Below are positions 1 to 9,205 of a DNA stretch of 64,000 bases, piece by piece. The translations under genes and the position numbers were made by a program. Source of the DNA: Formosa sp. Hel1_31_208. Its GTDB lineage: Bacteria; Bacteroidota; Bacteroidia; Flavobacteriales; Flavobacteriaceae. Position 1 is the first letter of the stretch, and every line of letters begins with the position of its first letter. Where the stretch lies: the NCBI RefSeq assembly GCF_900104785.1, contig NZ_LT629733.1, positions 652,501 through 716,500 of the forward strand. The letters run 5' to 3'. The notes under the pieces are model-generated. The model searched no databases. It saw nothing but the letters and a program-made list of their open reading frames with translations, and had not been told where the DNA came from.

Positions 1-1
1 A

Positions 2-796
2 TCAAGAGAACTCAGTCTTTTGCAATTTGATGCAATAGCAGATTTACATAATGTATTGCGCAGTACCATTTTGAAATTTTTTCTCTTTGGAAAAGAGGCG
101 GTACAAATAAATAAGGGAAGACAGGAGAAAAAAGCTTTAGTTAGTGGGAAAAAATTTGAGCAATTAAAAAGCACCCATCAACGTTATGCCGATGTTTTTT
201 TGCGTTTAGGCTATCCGATAGACATCACTTCAGTCCAGTTTCCTCAAAAAGAAAATCTATCATCGAAGTATCTAGAAGTTATTGGCGAAGAACCAAAAAA
301 GTGGATTGGTGTTGCGCCTTTTGCGGCATACAAGGGGAAACAGTATCCTTTAGATTTAATGACTTCAGTAATCGAAACCTTATCAGAAGACTTTAAGGTA
401 TTGTTGTTTGGTGCAGGAGATGAGGAATCTAAAAGACTTCAAGAAATCGCTACTCAATATGAAAACGTTATTAATTTAGCAGGTGTGTTTTCATTATCTG
501 AAGAATTAGATATTATATCTAACCTTGATGTGATGCTCTCTATGGATTCTGGAAATGCGCATTTAGCAGCAATGCTTGGTATAAAGGTAATTTCAGTTTG
601 GGGAATAACACATCCATATGCTGGCTTTTTACCGTTTAATCACACCATCGATTCTGCAATAATAGCCGATAAAAGCAGGTATCCTAAAATTCCGACTTCA
701 GTTTATGGGAATAAGCATCCGGAGGGTTATGAAAAGGTCATGAACAGCATACCTCCGCAACAAATTGTATCTAAGGTTATTTCAGAACTCATTTGA
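2..796 (+). CDS. GT9-family glycosyltransferase (heptosyltransferase-like), 5' partial
   Basis: The gene is cut by the window edge: the frame is open from base 2, so the TTG at 20 is not the real start. The fragment opens with ADLHNVLRS, typical of the N-terminal half of ADP-heptose:LPS heptosyltransferase-like proteins. The C-terminal half has the nucleotide-sugar fold with WIGVAPFAAYKGK, VLLFGAG and the conserved MDSGNAHLAAMLG block followed by VWGITHPYAGF. These proteins transfer a sugar to lipopolysaccharide or another surface glycan at the inner membrane. The exact donor and acceptor cannot be read from the sequence. Perhaps 70-80 N-terminal residues are missing. The next gene is convergent. 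Confidence 0.88.
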   Translation, partial: SRELSLLQFDAIADLHNVLRSTILKFFLFGKEAVQINKGRQEKKALVSGKKFEQLKSTHQRYADVFLRLGYPIDITSVQFPQKENLSSKYLEVIGEEPKKWIGVAPFAAYKGKQYPLDLMTSVIETLSEDFKVLLFGAGDEESKRLQEIATQYENVINLAGVFSLSEELDIISNLDVMLSMDSGNAHLAAMLGIKVISVWGITHPYAGFLPFNHTIDSAIIADKSRYPKIPTSVYGNKHPEGYEKVMNSIPPQQIVSKVISELI

Positions 797-824
797 AAAA
801 AGCCCCATTCCATAAGAATGAGGC
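796..824 (-). terminator. Rho-independent terminator for the ferredoxin reductase gene
   Basis: Read on the minus strand, arm GCCTCATTC, a 5-nt loop and arm GAATGGGGC (one G-U pair) are followed directly by six T. It lies about 155 nt past the reductase stop. On the plus strand the T-run is missing, so it mainly serves leftward transcription. Confidence 0.65.
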
Positions 825-979
825 ATGATTTAGTGTTTTTAGATAATTTCTGTGATTAAGCCCTAATCAGTAACCGATTTATTTTGATTGGGTTTGCACA
901 TTAAGAATATGCTTGATTATCTTTTGTTTTCTCGATAAAAACACAAGTAACAGGTTTTTGTTTTCAGAGGCTTATTAAT

Positions 980-2038
980 TTAAACATCATCATAATCTAC
1001 AAATAAGGTAGGTGTTGTAGGATGAGCTTGGCATGTTAAGATTAATCCCTCTTTAAGTTCGCCATCAGTAAGAATATTGTTTTGTCGCATTGTAGCTTCA
1101 CCTTCAGTAATTCTTGCAATACAACTGCTACAAATTCCACCTTGACACGAATAAGGTGCATCTAAGTCTTCCGCCAAAGCTGCCTCTAAAACTGTTTTGT
1201 TTTGATCCATCAGAAATGATGCTTCTTCATCGTCAATTAGAACGGTCACTTTGGTTTGACCATCTAAAACATCAGTATTGCTGGATGCTACTTCAGAAAC
1301 TGGAATCGTAAATAGTTCAAATAAAATAGTGTTTTTATCGATACCATTATCGAGCAATACATCTTGTACAGTATGTATCATTTGCTCTGGGCCACAAATA
1401 TAGAAAGCGTCTATGTTATGATCTTTGTATTTGTTTTTAAGTATGAAATTAACCGTGCTTTTCTCAATTCGTCCAAATAAAGCATCGTCTTCTTGAGACT
1501 GACTATAAACAAATTTCACATCAAATCTATCTGGGTATTCAGTATTAAGTTTTACAATATCGTCCAGAAAGAGGGTTTCCTTCGGAGTTCTATTTCCGTA
1601 GATTAAAATAAAACTACTTTTGGGCTCCTCTTCTAGCAAGTCTTTTGCGATACTCATAATAGGAGTGATTCCACTACCGGCAGCAAATGCGGCGATGGTA
1701 CGTTTTTTAGATGGGTCTGGTTCAAAAATAAAGCGACCATTAGGAGAAGCAACATCTATAACATCTCCTACTTTAATACTGCGATTGGCATATTTAGAAA
1801 AGGTACCATCTGTTACTTCTTTAATAGCCACGGTGAGCTCACCGCTTTTTGGAGCACTACAAATCGAGTAGTCTCTGCGTATTTCTTCACCATTAATATG
1901 AGTTCTTAGAGTAATATATTGACCAGCGATGAATCTGTATTCAGATTGTAAATTCTTTGGAATATCGAAACTTAACGTGACTGCATTTTCGGTTTCTTTT
2001 GTAACTGAATTTATAACGAGTTTATGAAACTGTGACAT
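980..2038 (-). CDS. PaaE-like 2Fe-2S ferredoxin/FAD/NAD(P) reductase
   Basis: The domain order is a FAD-binding barrel (about 1-105, with RRDYS at 54-58), a nucleotide-binding domain (about 110-240, with GSGITPIMSI at 121-130 and YICGPEQM) and a C-terminal plant-type 2Fe-2S ferredoxin (about 262-352). The cluster ligands are visible as C298, C303, C306 and C336. This layout is that of PaaE and related NAD(P)H-dependent electron-transfer reductases. No other paa gene is nearby, so it is probably a stand-alone reductase feeding electrons to an unknown oxygenase or desaturase rather than part of phenylacetate breakdown. It is transcribed alone from a promoter just upstream. Confidence 0.88.
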   Translation of the reverse strand: MSQFHKLVINSVTKETENAVTLSFDIPKNLQSEYRFIAGQYITLRTHINGEEIRRDYSICSAPKSGELTVAIKEVTDGTFSKYANRSIKVGDVIDVASPNGRFIFEPDPSKKRTIAAFAAGSGITPIMSIAKDLLEEEPKSSFILIYGNRTPKETLFLDDIVKLNTEYPDRFDVKFVYSQSQEDDALFGRIEKSTVNFILKNKYKDHNIDAFYICGPEQMIHTVQDVLLDNGIDKNTILFELFTIPVSEVASSNTDVLDGQTKVTVLIDDEEASFLMDQNKTVLEAALAEDLDAPYSCQGGICSSCIARITEGEATMRQNNILTDGELKEGLILTCQAHPTTPTLFVDYDDV

Positions 2039-2052
2039 ACGATTATTTTTTG

Positions 2053-2060
2053 CAAAAATA
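2053..2060 (-). promoter_or_regulatory. -7 promoter element of the ferredoxin reductase gene
   Basis: The minus strand reads TATTTTTG, matching the Bacteroidota -7 consensus TAnnTTTG. It sits 14 nt before the ATG, giving a very short 5' leader. No clear -33 TTG is seen. Confidence 0.5.
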
Positions 2061-2101
2061 AAGAAGCTAAAACATATGGCTAGTTAATTAGTTAAAATTT
2101 A

Positions 2102-2137
2102 ATACATAATTTTTATATGCATAAGAGTTTTATGTAT
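2102..2137. promoter_or_regulatory. Dyad-symmetric operator candidate for the PadR regulator
   Basis: ATACATAA (2102-2109) and TTATGTAT (2130-2137) are perfect inverted 8-mers. The palindrome TATGCATA (2116-2123) has the same centre (2119.5). The right arm overlaps the -7 element of the padR promoter. PadR proteins are dimers that often bind ATGT/ACAT-type dyads near their own promoters, so autorepression is a reasonable inference. Confidence 0.55.
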
Positions 2138-2142
2138 ATTTG
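2135..2142 (+). promoter_or_regulatory. -7 promoter element of padR, giving a leaderless start
   Basis: TATATTTG matches TAnnTTTG exactly. Only four bases separate it from the ATG at 2147, so transcription should begin at or beside the start codon. This excludes the upstream in-frame ATG at 2117. Confidence 0.6.
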
Positions 2143-2146
2143 TGTT

Positions 2147-2485
2147 ATGGCTAATTCCAAATTATACAAGGGAAGTTTGATTACCATTATTTTAAAGCTT
2201 CTAGATGAAAGCGATAAAATGTATGGTTATGAGATTACTCAAAAAGTGAAAGCACTTACCAAGGGCGAGCTTAATATCACCGAAGGCGCCTTGTATCCAG
2301 CACTTCACAAATTAGAAGCCGATGGATTGCTTGATGTTGAGGTCATGAAAGTGGATAACAGGTTGCGTAAATATTATAAGTTAACCGATAAAGGCACAAG
2401 AGAAACCAAGAGTAAGCTCAACGAATTACATGAATATATAAAGACTATGCAAGTTTTAGTCAATCCAAAATGGAGTATTGAATAA
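2147..2485 (+). CDS. PadR-family transcriptional regulator
   Basis: About 112 residues, a usual length for short PadR repressors. It has the winged-helix pattern LYKGSLITIILKLL, then MYGYEITQKV, then the signature ITEGALYPALHKLEADGLL, and a wing with RKYYKLTDKG. An in-frame ATG at 2117 would add ten residues, but a promoter -7 element lies inside that extension, so 2147 is preferred. The stop overlaps the next start as TAATG. PadR genes are often followed by genes for membrane proteins they control, which fits here. It probably represses its own operon through the dyad at 2102-2137. The effector is unknown. Confidence 0.9.
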   Translation: MANSKLYKGSLITIILKLLDESDKMYGYEITQKVKALTKGELNITEGALYPALHKLEADGLLDVEVMKVDNRLRKYYKLTDKGTRETKSKLNELHEYIKTMQVLVNPKWSIE

Positions 2486-3138
2486 TGGCCAAACTATCTA
2501 AAGATAATATCCAGTTCATTGAGAATTACTTAGAAAATTCGGAGGTGTTTTATGCTGATATCAGAATGGAAATGACAGATCATGTTGCGTCGGCTATAGA
2601 AAAACGCATGGCAGACAATCCAACTTTTCATTTCTATGATGTATTTAAAGACTACATGATTGAGCAAAAAACTAACCTGTTAGAAAACAACAAACAGTTT
2701 TTAAGGAATTCAGATAAGACGATTTTGAAGGAATTGGTTTATTATAGTTTTAAACCCTCGACGTTTTTAGTATTCTGTATTATTTTTTTAGGGTTTTATC
2801 AGCTTGTTCAAATTATTGATGTTGATAGTATCAGCAAAATAGTGGCTTTTTTCCCAATACTCTCTGTTGTACCGTTTGTTATTATTTATATCATTGCACT
2901 ACAGGTCTTTAAACTGTCGCGATTTTCAGGAATAGAGCGAATGGGATTTGTATACATTATGTCTTTCCAAGTGTTTAATCTAATATCAATTTTATTAAAA
3001 GGATATGTCAACGAACAAATAAATTTTTTGGTATTGACCTTATATTTTAGTTTAACAATTACGCTTAGTCTTATTTTAATTCGACTTAGCATTTCAGTTA
3101 TAAATTATTACCGTAAGCATTATAAATTTCTGGTATAA
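2485..3138 (+). CDS. PadR-linked membrane protein, copy A
   Basis: 217 residues. The cytoplasmic N-terminal helical domain (about 1-85) carries YADIRMEMTDHVASAIE. About four hydrophobic segments follow (roughly 90-110, 117-140, 150-172, 182-205). The N-terminal motif Y-x-D-x-x-x-E-x-x-D-H-x-A-x-x-I-E recurs in the next gene, so the two are paralogues. PadR regulators are commonly paired with membrane proteins having a helical N-terminal domain (DUF1700/HAAS type); this looks like the flavobacterial counterpart. The start overlaps the padR stop by one base, implying translational coupling. Function is unknown; sensing or controlling envelope state is only a guess. Confidence 0.82.
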   Translation: MAKLSKDNIQFIENYLENSEVFYADIRMEMTDHVASAIEKRMADNPTFHFYDVFKDYMIEQKTNLLENNKQFLRNSDKTILKELVYYSFKPSTFLVFCIIFLGFYQLVQIIDVDSISKIVAFFPILSVVPFVIIYIIALQVFKLSRFSGIERMGFVYIMSFQVFNLISILLKGYVNEQINFLVLTLYFSLTITLSLILIRLSISVINYYRKHYKFLV

Positions 3139-3140
3139 TT

Positions 3141-3830
3141 ATGAAAGTATCTCAAGATCAAATAGAAAATTTATATGCGTTTACTATCAAACACTTTGTA
3201 GAATATTATGATTTACAAACCGAATTAGTAGATCACCTTGCCAATGATATTGAGGCCATATGGAGGGTTGAACCTGAGCTAACTTTTGATCAGGCGAGAA
3301 ATAAGTCTTTTAAAAAATTTGGCATTTATGGATTCGCAGAAATAGTTGAAAAACGTCAAAAAGCAATGAATAAACGCTATTTAAAATGCCTTTGGCATGA
3401 GCTTAAAACGTGGTTTACTTTACCGAAAGTGATGACTACTTTAAGTTTATTTGCACTGTGTTATATGATATTTTCCTCATCCATTTCAGAATATGCATTT
3501 ATTGCAGCCTATATCGTAACTATAATTTGGACAGTATATAAGATTATTCAGTTAAACCGTCAATTTAGAAGGCGAAAACAAAAAACAGATAAGAAGTGGC
3601 TTCTAGAACAGATTATTTTTCGGCAAGCATCAGGGATTAACTTAATATTTATTTCACAGCTCGCTAATGTGATAAATTATTCCGACGTCTTATATGGTAA
3701 TCAGACCGCAATTGCTATCGCCTCTTTGAGCTTCACCAGTTGCTGTCTACTACTTTACGTCAGTTTACAGTTGCTACCCAATAAGGCTGATGAGCTGTTA
3801 AAAGAGGCATATCCTGAATTTTGTTTGTAA
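3141..3830 (+). CDS. PadR-linked membrane protein, copy B
   Basis: 229 residues with the same plan as its neighbour: a helical soluble N-terminus with YYDLQTELVDHLANDIE, then FGIYGFAEIVEKRQ, followed by hydrophobic segments at about 97-113, 117-135 and two near 172-215. It begins 2 nt after copy A ends, so the three genes form one operon. Sequence similarity to copy A is clear only in the N-terminal motif, suggesting an old duplication. The two products could form a heteromer. No catalytic motif is visible. Confidence 0.8.
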   Translation: MKVSQDQIENLYAFTIKHFVEYYDLQTELVDHLANDIEAIWRVEPELTFDQARNKSFKKFGIYGFAEIVEKRQKAMNKRYLKCLWHELKTWFTLPKVMTTLSLFALCYMIFSSSISEYAFIAAYIVTIIWTVYKIIQLNRQFRRRKQKTDKKWLLEQIIFRQASGINLIFISQLANVINYSDVLYGNQTAIAIASLSFTSCCLLLYVSLQLLPNKADELLKEAYPEFCL

Positions 3831-3881
3831 CAAATTCATATCATTGCATACTAACTTGTCACATTAATAAAAATTACATCT

Positions 3882-4286
3882 ATGAAAAATTTACTCTTTG
3901 TTTTAGCATTCGTTTTTACATTTTCAATAAATGCTCAAGATACTTCAAAATTTAAATTACAAACTGTTGAATTTATTAAACTTACCGGAACAGCTGATGC
4001 ATTTGACAACGCCATTTCTCAAATTGGATCTATGGTGCCTGCCGATAAAAAAGAAGCTTATACAAAAGAGGCCAAAGGGACACTTGATGATTTATATAGT
4101 CAATTGGCTGATGTGTATATGAATGAATTCAGTGAGGAAGATATTGCTCAATTAGTGGCATTTTATAAGTCTGATATTGGGAAGAAATTAGCCTCAAAAC
4201 AAACAGCAATGACTCAAGCAGGAATGATGATTGGTCAAACTTGGGGAATGAATTTATCTCAAATTGCTCAAAAGTATTCTAACTAG
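3882..4286 (+). CDS. Secreted DUF2059-family protein
   Basis: 134 residues. A signal peptide (KNLLFVLAFVFTFSINAQ, cleavage after about residue 18) precedes a helical domain. The segment MNEFSEEDIAQLVAFYKSDIGKKLASKQ is characteristic of DUF2059 proteins, which are small periplasmic or exported proteins of unknown role. It has its own 51-nt upstream gap and 23 nt to the ABC permease gene, so it may be read with the transporter genes. I see no lipobox cysteine. Confidence 0.82.
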   Translation: MKNLLFVLAFVFTFSINAQDTSKFKLQTVEFIKLTGTADAFDNAISQIGSMVPADKKEAYTKEAKGTLDDLYSQLADVYMNEFSEEDIAQLVAFYKSDIGKKLASKQTAMTQAGMMIGQTWGMNLSQIAQKYSN

Positions 4287-4309
4287 TCATTCCTAATCAA
4301 CCTTATAAT

Positions 4310-5788
4310 ATGAAACTTAAGCATTTTTTAAATCTAGAATGGAAGAAATTCTTTCGTTCGGCAAGTTTCGGTAAAAGCATTGCAATCAATATCTTGATGA
4401 TATTTTTAGCTTTGTATTTTATCGGGATATTTCTACTCTTAGGGATTGCTTTATATCCAGGGCTTAAAAAAGCATTCCCAGAGCAAGACCCATTCGTAAT
4501 TGTTAATGGTTTATTATTTTTCTACATTCTGGCAGATATTGTCATGCGTTTCTTTTTTCAGAAGCTACCTGTAATGTCGGTTAAACCATTATTACCCTTA
4601 CCAATAAAACGAAGTAAAGTGGTTAATTATGTGTTGCGGAAATCGGCATTTTCATTTTTTAATTTTTTACCGCTTTTTGCCTTTGTACCTTTTAGCATCG
4701 CATTGCTGCTCAACGGATATCCGACAGCATCGGTCTTAATTTGGTTGTTAGCTATTATTGTAGGAACGCTCATTGTAAATTTCTTAAACTTTATTATTGA
4801 GAGTTTTGCTTCGGAAACAGAACTATCTTTCCTACCAGTGATTGTATTTGCTGGAGGGTTGTTTGCTCTTAACTATTTTGATGCCATATCGTTTACAGAT
4901 TTAGTATCTAATGGTTTTATGGGTATTTATAATAATCCTATTTTTATTCTTATCCCAATTTTGGTTTTAGTTGGATTGTATATCGTCAATTTCAAACAGC
5001 TAAAAAACAAGCTTTATCTAGATAGCTCTTTAAAAACAAAGGTTACAGAGGTCAATGCCTCTAATATGGAATGGACCAAACGTTTTGGAGATATTGCTCC
5101 CTTTATGCAGTTAGACTTAAAACTCCTTTGGAGAAACAAGCGTTCTAAATCTTCAATTTGGTTATTACTCATTGGGTTGTTGTATGGCTTGTTCTTTTAT
5201 CCAAACCCTGTATATGCTGATATGCCATGGTTTTTTGCTTTTGTAGGAATCTTTGTAACAGGGATATTCTTAATGAATTTTGGTCAATTTATTCCTGCAT
5301 GGGATAGTGGGTATTATAAGTTGTTAATGAGCCAAAACATAAAATACGAACAGTATTTAAAATCGAAATTTACACTCATGGCATTAAGCGTAATTATTCT
5401 ATTTGTATTAAGTATTCCATATGTGTATTTCGGATGGAAAATCTTATTAGCACATTTTGCAGCAGCAATTTATAATATTGGAGTCAATACGCATGTCATC
5501 ATGTACGGTGGGTCTTTTAATAGAAAAAAAATAGATCTTAACCAACGTGCCGCATTTAACTACCAAGGGACAGGAGCAGTGCAATGGCTTATTGGAATTC
5601 CATTAATGTTGTTGCCTTTGGCGATCTTCGGAATAACATACGCTATCGCAAGCTTTGAAATTGGGTGTGTCGTACTAACATTATTAGGAATAATAGGGAT
5701 CGTTTTACACCAAAAGCTGATGAAATTCATTACACAAAAGTATGTAGATTCAAAATATAAAATGATTGACGCTTTTAGTCAAGATTAA
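4310..5788 (+). CDS. ABC exporter membrane protein (DUF5687-like)
   Basis: 492 residues with about ten to twelve hydrophobic segments in two halves separated by a polar stretch near 230-265 (KNKLYLDSSLKTKVTEVNAS). Length, topology and position directly before an ABC ATPase fit the DUF5687 permease-like family of Bacteroidota. It would form the membrane part of a type-2-like exporter. The substrate cannot be inferred; lipids, antibiotics or peptides are all possible. The ATPase gene starts 13 nt downstream. Confidence 0.82.
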   Translation: MKLKHFLNLEWKKFFRSASFGKSIAINILMIFLALYFIGIFLLLGIALYPGLKKAFPEQDPFVIVNGLLFFYILADIVMRFFFQKLPVMSVKPLLPLPIKRSKVVNYVLRKSAFSFFNFLPLFAFVPFSIALLLNGYPTASVLIWLLAIIVGTLIVNFLNFIIESFASETELSFLPVIVFAGGLFALNYFDAISFTDLVSNGFMGIYNNPIFILIPILVLVGLYIVNFKQLKNKLYLDSSLKTKVTEVNASNMEWTKRFGDIAPFMQLDLKLLWRNKRSKSSIWLLLIGLLYGLFFYPNPVYADMPWFFAFVGIFVTGIFLMNFGQFIPAWDSGYYKLLMSQNIKYEQYLKSKFTLMALSVIILFVLSIPYVYFGWKILLAHFAAAIYNIGVNTHVIMYGGSFNRKKIDLNQRAAFNYQGTGAVQWLIGIPLMLLPLAIFGITYAIASFEIGCVVLTLLGIIGIVLHQKLMKFITQKYVDSKYKMIDAFSQD

Positions 5789-5801
5789 TACCAAAAAACT
5801 C

Positions 5802-6509
5802 ATGATAGAAACAACTAATCTTTCGAAATCATACGGTAGTAAGACCGTTTTAAAAATAGATAATTTAAGCATTCCTAAAGGTCAGAGTTTTGGACTAGTT
5901 GGAAATAATGGAGCTGGAAAAACAACCTACTTTAGTTTGCTTTTAGACTTGATTAAGCCTTCAAGCGGACAAATTCAAAGTAATAACATATTAGTTCACG
6001 AAAGTGAAGATTGGAAACCATTTACATCAGCATTTATTGATGAAAGTTTCTTGATTGGTTATCTTACGCCTGAGGAATATTTTTATTTCATTGGTGAACT
6101 TCGCGGTCAGAATAAAGCCGATGTAGATAATCTCGTCTCTCAATTTGAAGACTTTTTTCACGGAGAGATTTTAGGACAAAAAAAATACCTTCGTGATCTT
6201 AGTAAAGGAAACCAGAAAAAAGCTGGAATTGTAGCCGCACTCATTGGAAACCCAGAAGTAATTATCCTTGATGAACCTTTCGCAAACCTAGATCCAACAA
6301 CACAAATACGGCTGAAAGGAATCATTAAAAACTTAGCAGAAAAACAAGGCGTAACGGTGTTAGTCTCTAGTCATGATCTATTGCATGTCACAGACGTTTG
6401 TGAGCGTATTGTGGTATTAGAAAAAGGAGAGGTTGTGAAGGACCTTGAAACTAATGACGCTACTTTAAAAGAACTGGAAGTTCATTTTTCAGGAACAGAG
6501 ACGGTCTAA
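5802..6509 (+). CDS. ABC transporter ATP-binding protein
   Basis: About 235 residues, a single nucleotide-binding domain. Visible motifs are Walker A GNNGAGKTT, a signature-like DLSKGNQKK, Walker B VIILDEPF followed by ANLDP, and the switch histidine in VLVSSHDL. The LSKGN form of the signature is usual in exporters of the BcrA/YtrB type. A TTG-type start at 5766 would overlap the permease gene by 23 nt; the ATG at 5802 directly precedes the conserved MIETTNLSKSYG and is preferred. It should energise the membrane protein encoded just upstream. Confidence 0.92.
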   Translation: MIETTNLSKSYGSKTVLKIDNLSIPKGQSFGLVGNNGAGKTTYFSLLLDLIKPSSGQIQSNNILVHESEDWKPFTSAFIDESFLIGYLTPEEYFYFIGELRGQNKADVDNLVSQFEDFFHGEILGQKKYLRDLSKGNQKKAGIVAALIGNPEVIILDEPFANLDPTTQIRLKGIIKNLAEKQGVTVLVSSHDLLHVTDVCERIVVLEKGEVVKDLETNDATLKELEVHFSGTETV

Positions 6510-6634
6510 CCTAAGGCTGTTGGGCTAAAATCCGCCTATTTTTAGAGGATAATTCAAAAAGATGCTTATTTTTACAGCACTGCATAATATATGCTGGCTA
6601 TTTTAGTTATAGTATTTACAAAAAACTAAACCTT

Positions 6635-9196
6635 TTGAATACCTCTTATAAAGTTTTTATATCACTGTTTTGCGTAGCAATTGTAATCACAAGTTGTTCA
6701 CGTAAAAAAAATACATTCATAAACCGAAATTTTCACGCTTTAGGCACCAAATATAATGTGCTTTATAACGGGTATATTGCTTTGGAAAAGGGTAGAGAAT
6801 CGGTTGACGATGCTTCTACCGATAACTTTTGGGAATTGCTACCAATAGAGCGTATGCAGGTCAAAGATGAGGTTGTTCTTCCAGGTAAATCTAAGAATCA
6901 AGATTTCGAACGCGCAGAAGAAAAGGCGATTAAAGCGGTTCAAAAACACGGGATGAATATCAAAGGGAAAGAGCATAATCCTCAAATTGATGAAGCTTAT
7001 TTACTACTTGGTGAAGCACGCTATTTTGATCAGCGATTTGTGCCAGCACTAGAAGCTTTCAATTATATTTTGTACAAGTATCCTGCTAGTGACAAGATAA
7101 ATACAGCGAAAGTTTGGAGAGAGAAAACTAATATACGTCTAGAAAACAATGAACTGGCACTCAAAAATTTAAAACGCCTTCTAGATCAAGAAGAATTAGA
7201 AGATCAAGATATGGCTGATGCCACTTCAATGATGGCTCAGGCCTATATCAATATTAAAGCTAAAGATAGCGCTCTTACACAACTAGTCTTAGCAGCCCAA
7301 TTCACTCAAAAGAAAAAAGAGCTTGCTCGTTATAATTATATTATCGGTCAATTGTATAACGAATTCGGAAAGAAGGATAGTGCTAATATAGCTTTTGATA
7401 ATGTCATTGAATTGCATAGAAAAGTACCTAGAGCGTATTATATTAATGCACATTTGGCCAAATCTTATAATTTCGACAAAAATAATGATGATCCTGTTAT
7501 CTTTTTAGAATACCTCACAGGTCTTGAAGAAGATCGTGAGAACCGCCCGTTTTTAGACAAAATATATTATCGTATTGCCGAATTTCACAGGTCAAATGAA
7601 AGAGATTCTTTGGCTATGGCATATTACAATAAGTCCTTGCGCACCAATTTAGGAGATAAAGAATTAATTTCTAGAGATTATCTAACGCTTGGCGATATGA
7701 GTTTCGATAAGGCAGAGTATAGATTAGCTGGCGCCTATTACGATAGTACGATGCAACATATGAAGCTTAATTCTAAGCCATACCGAGTCGTTAAACGTAA
7801 ACGTGAAAATCTGGATGATGTCATTTATTACGAAGATATCGCTCAAGTCAATGATAGTATTTTAAGACTAGTGAATTTATCAGATGAAGATAGATTGACA
7901 TACTTTAAATCCTACACTGATGAATTAAAAGTTCTTGCTGAAAAAGAAAAAGCAGAAGCTGAAGCAGAAGCACGTCGTAATGAAAACACAGGAATGCAGC
8001 AATCTTTAAATAAGGTAAAAAGCCAAACCTTAAAGGCTGCTTCAGGAGATAAAAGAGGCAAGGAAGAAGACCAATTCTATTTTTATAATCAAACTACAGT
8101 AGCCTACGGGAAAAATGAATTTGTAAAAATATGGGGAAACCGAGAATTAAAGGATAATTGGAGACTTTCTGATACTAAAATTAGAGCTAATAGTTCTAAT
8201 GAAACCAAAGTTATAGCTGCTAATGCTTCTGACGAAGAACGATTTGATCCAGATTTTTATATCTCTAAAATCCCTTCAGATCAAAAAGTAGTTGATAGTT
8301 TAGCAAAAGAACGCAACTTTGCCTACTATCAATTAGGGATGATTTATAAGGAAAAGTTCAAAGAGTATGAATTAGCAATGAATAAGCTCGAAGCCTTGTT
8401 GCAAAATAATCCAGAAGACCGCTTAATTCTGCCGTCAAAATACAATTTGTATAAAATATATATGGAATTAGAGCTCAGCGTGAAAGCTGAAGCAATCAAG
8501 GAAGATGTCATTAGGACGTATCCAGAATCTCGTTATGCAAAGATTTTATTAAATCCTAAATCGGAGTTTTTAAAAGATGAAAGTAGTCCAGAAAGCCTAT
8601 ATGAAAAGCTCTATGAACAATTTACAAAACAAGAATATGTACAAGTTGTTGCTAAAGCAGATGAATATATTACTCAATTTGAAGGGGATCCAACCGTGCC
8701 AAAGTTTGAAATATTAAAGGCCTCTGCCAACGGTAGGTTAAATGGTTTTGAAGCCTATAAAAAAGGCGTCAACTACATTGCCTTAACCTATCCAAATTCC
8801 GAAGAAGGGAAAAAAGCACAGGAGATTATGACCACAGCTATTCCTATTTTCGCTAAAAAAGAATTTGTTAGTGATGATACGGCAAAACACTTTAATGTAT
8901 TATACCCTTTTGCAAATGCTGAAAAAGATCAAATTGAAGACTTTGTAAAAAAATTAGACGAGGCGATTTCAAAAGTCAGTTATTTCGATTTGTCTTCTTC
9001 TGTCGATTTTTATGATGCCAACACCACATTTGTGGTCGTACATGGCTTAAAAAGTATACAAGGAGCAGCTGGATTCGCTCAAATATTAAAAGAGAATAAA
9101 CTAAAAATTGACCGAAATTTTCATTCAATTTCTTCGCCTAACTACGAAATTGTACAACGACACAAAAACTTAAACGAATACTTAGAATCTCAATAA
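6635..9196 (+). CDS. sprE: SprE/PorW-like TPR lipoprotein of type IX secretion and gliding
   Basis: 853 residues. The N-terminus is a lipoprotein signal (VFISLFCVAIVITSC, lipobox cysteine at about 21). The opening segment NRNFHALGTKYNVLYNGYIALEKG, broken here as NRNFHALGTKYNVLYNG plus YIALEKG, is characteristic of SprE/PorW. Tetratricopeptide-like helices follow through residue 400, then a charged Glu/Ala coiled region (about 425-450), more TPR-like repeats (about 550-760) and a small C-terminal domain. In Flavobacterium johnsoniae SprE is required for gliding and T9SS secretion; PorW is its Porphyromonas counterpart. The start is a TTG. A bactofilin gene follows after 9 nt. Confidence 0.86.
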   Translation: MNTSYKVFISLFCVAIVITSCSRKKNTFINRNFHALGTKYNVLYNGYIALEKGRESVDDASTDNFWELLPIERMQVKDEVVLPGKSKNQDFERAEEKAIKAVQKHGMNIKGKEHNPQIDEAYLLLGEARYFDQRFVPALEAFNYILYKYPASDKINTAKVWREKTNIRLENNELALKNLKRLLDQEELEDQDMADATSMMAQAYINIKAKDSALTQLVLAAQFTQKKKELARYNYIIGQLYNEFGKKDSANIAFDNVIELHRKVPRAYYINAHLAKSYNFDKNNDDPVIFLEYLTGLEEDRENRPFLDKIYYRIAEFHRSNERDSLAMAYYNKSLRTNLGDKELISRDYLTLGDMSFDKAEYRLAGAYYDSTMQHMKLNSKPYRVVKRKRENLDDVIYYEDIAQVNDSILRLVNLSDEDRLTYFKSYTDELKVLAEKEKAEAEAEARRNENTGMQQSLNKVKSQTLKAASGDKRGKEEDQFYFYNQTTVAYGKNEFVKIWGNRELKDNWRLSDTKIRANSSNETKVIAANASDEERFDPDFYISKIPSDQKVVDSLAKERNFAYYQLGMIYKEKFKEYELAMNKLEALLQNNPEDRLILPSKYNLYKIYMELELSVKAEAIKEDVIRTYPESRYAKILLNPKSEFLKDESSPESLYEKLYEQFTKQEYVQVVAKADEYITQFEGDPTVPKFEILKASANGRLNGFEAYKKGVNYIALTYPNSEEGKKAQEIMTTAIPIFAKKEFVSDDTAKHFNVLYPFANAEKDQIEDFVKKLDEAISKVSYFDLSSSVDFYDANTTFVVVHGLKSIQGAAGFAQILKENKLKIDRNFHSISSPNYEIVQRHKNLNEYLESQ

Positions 9197-9205
9197 TTTT
9201 GACCT

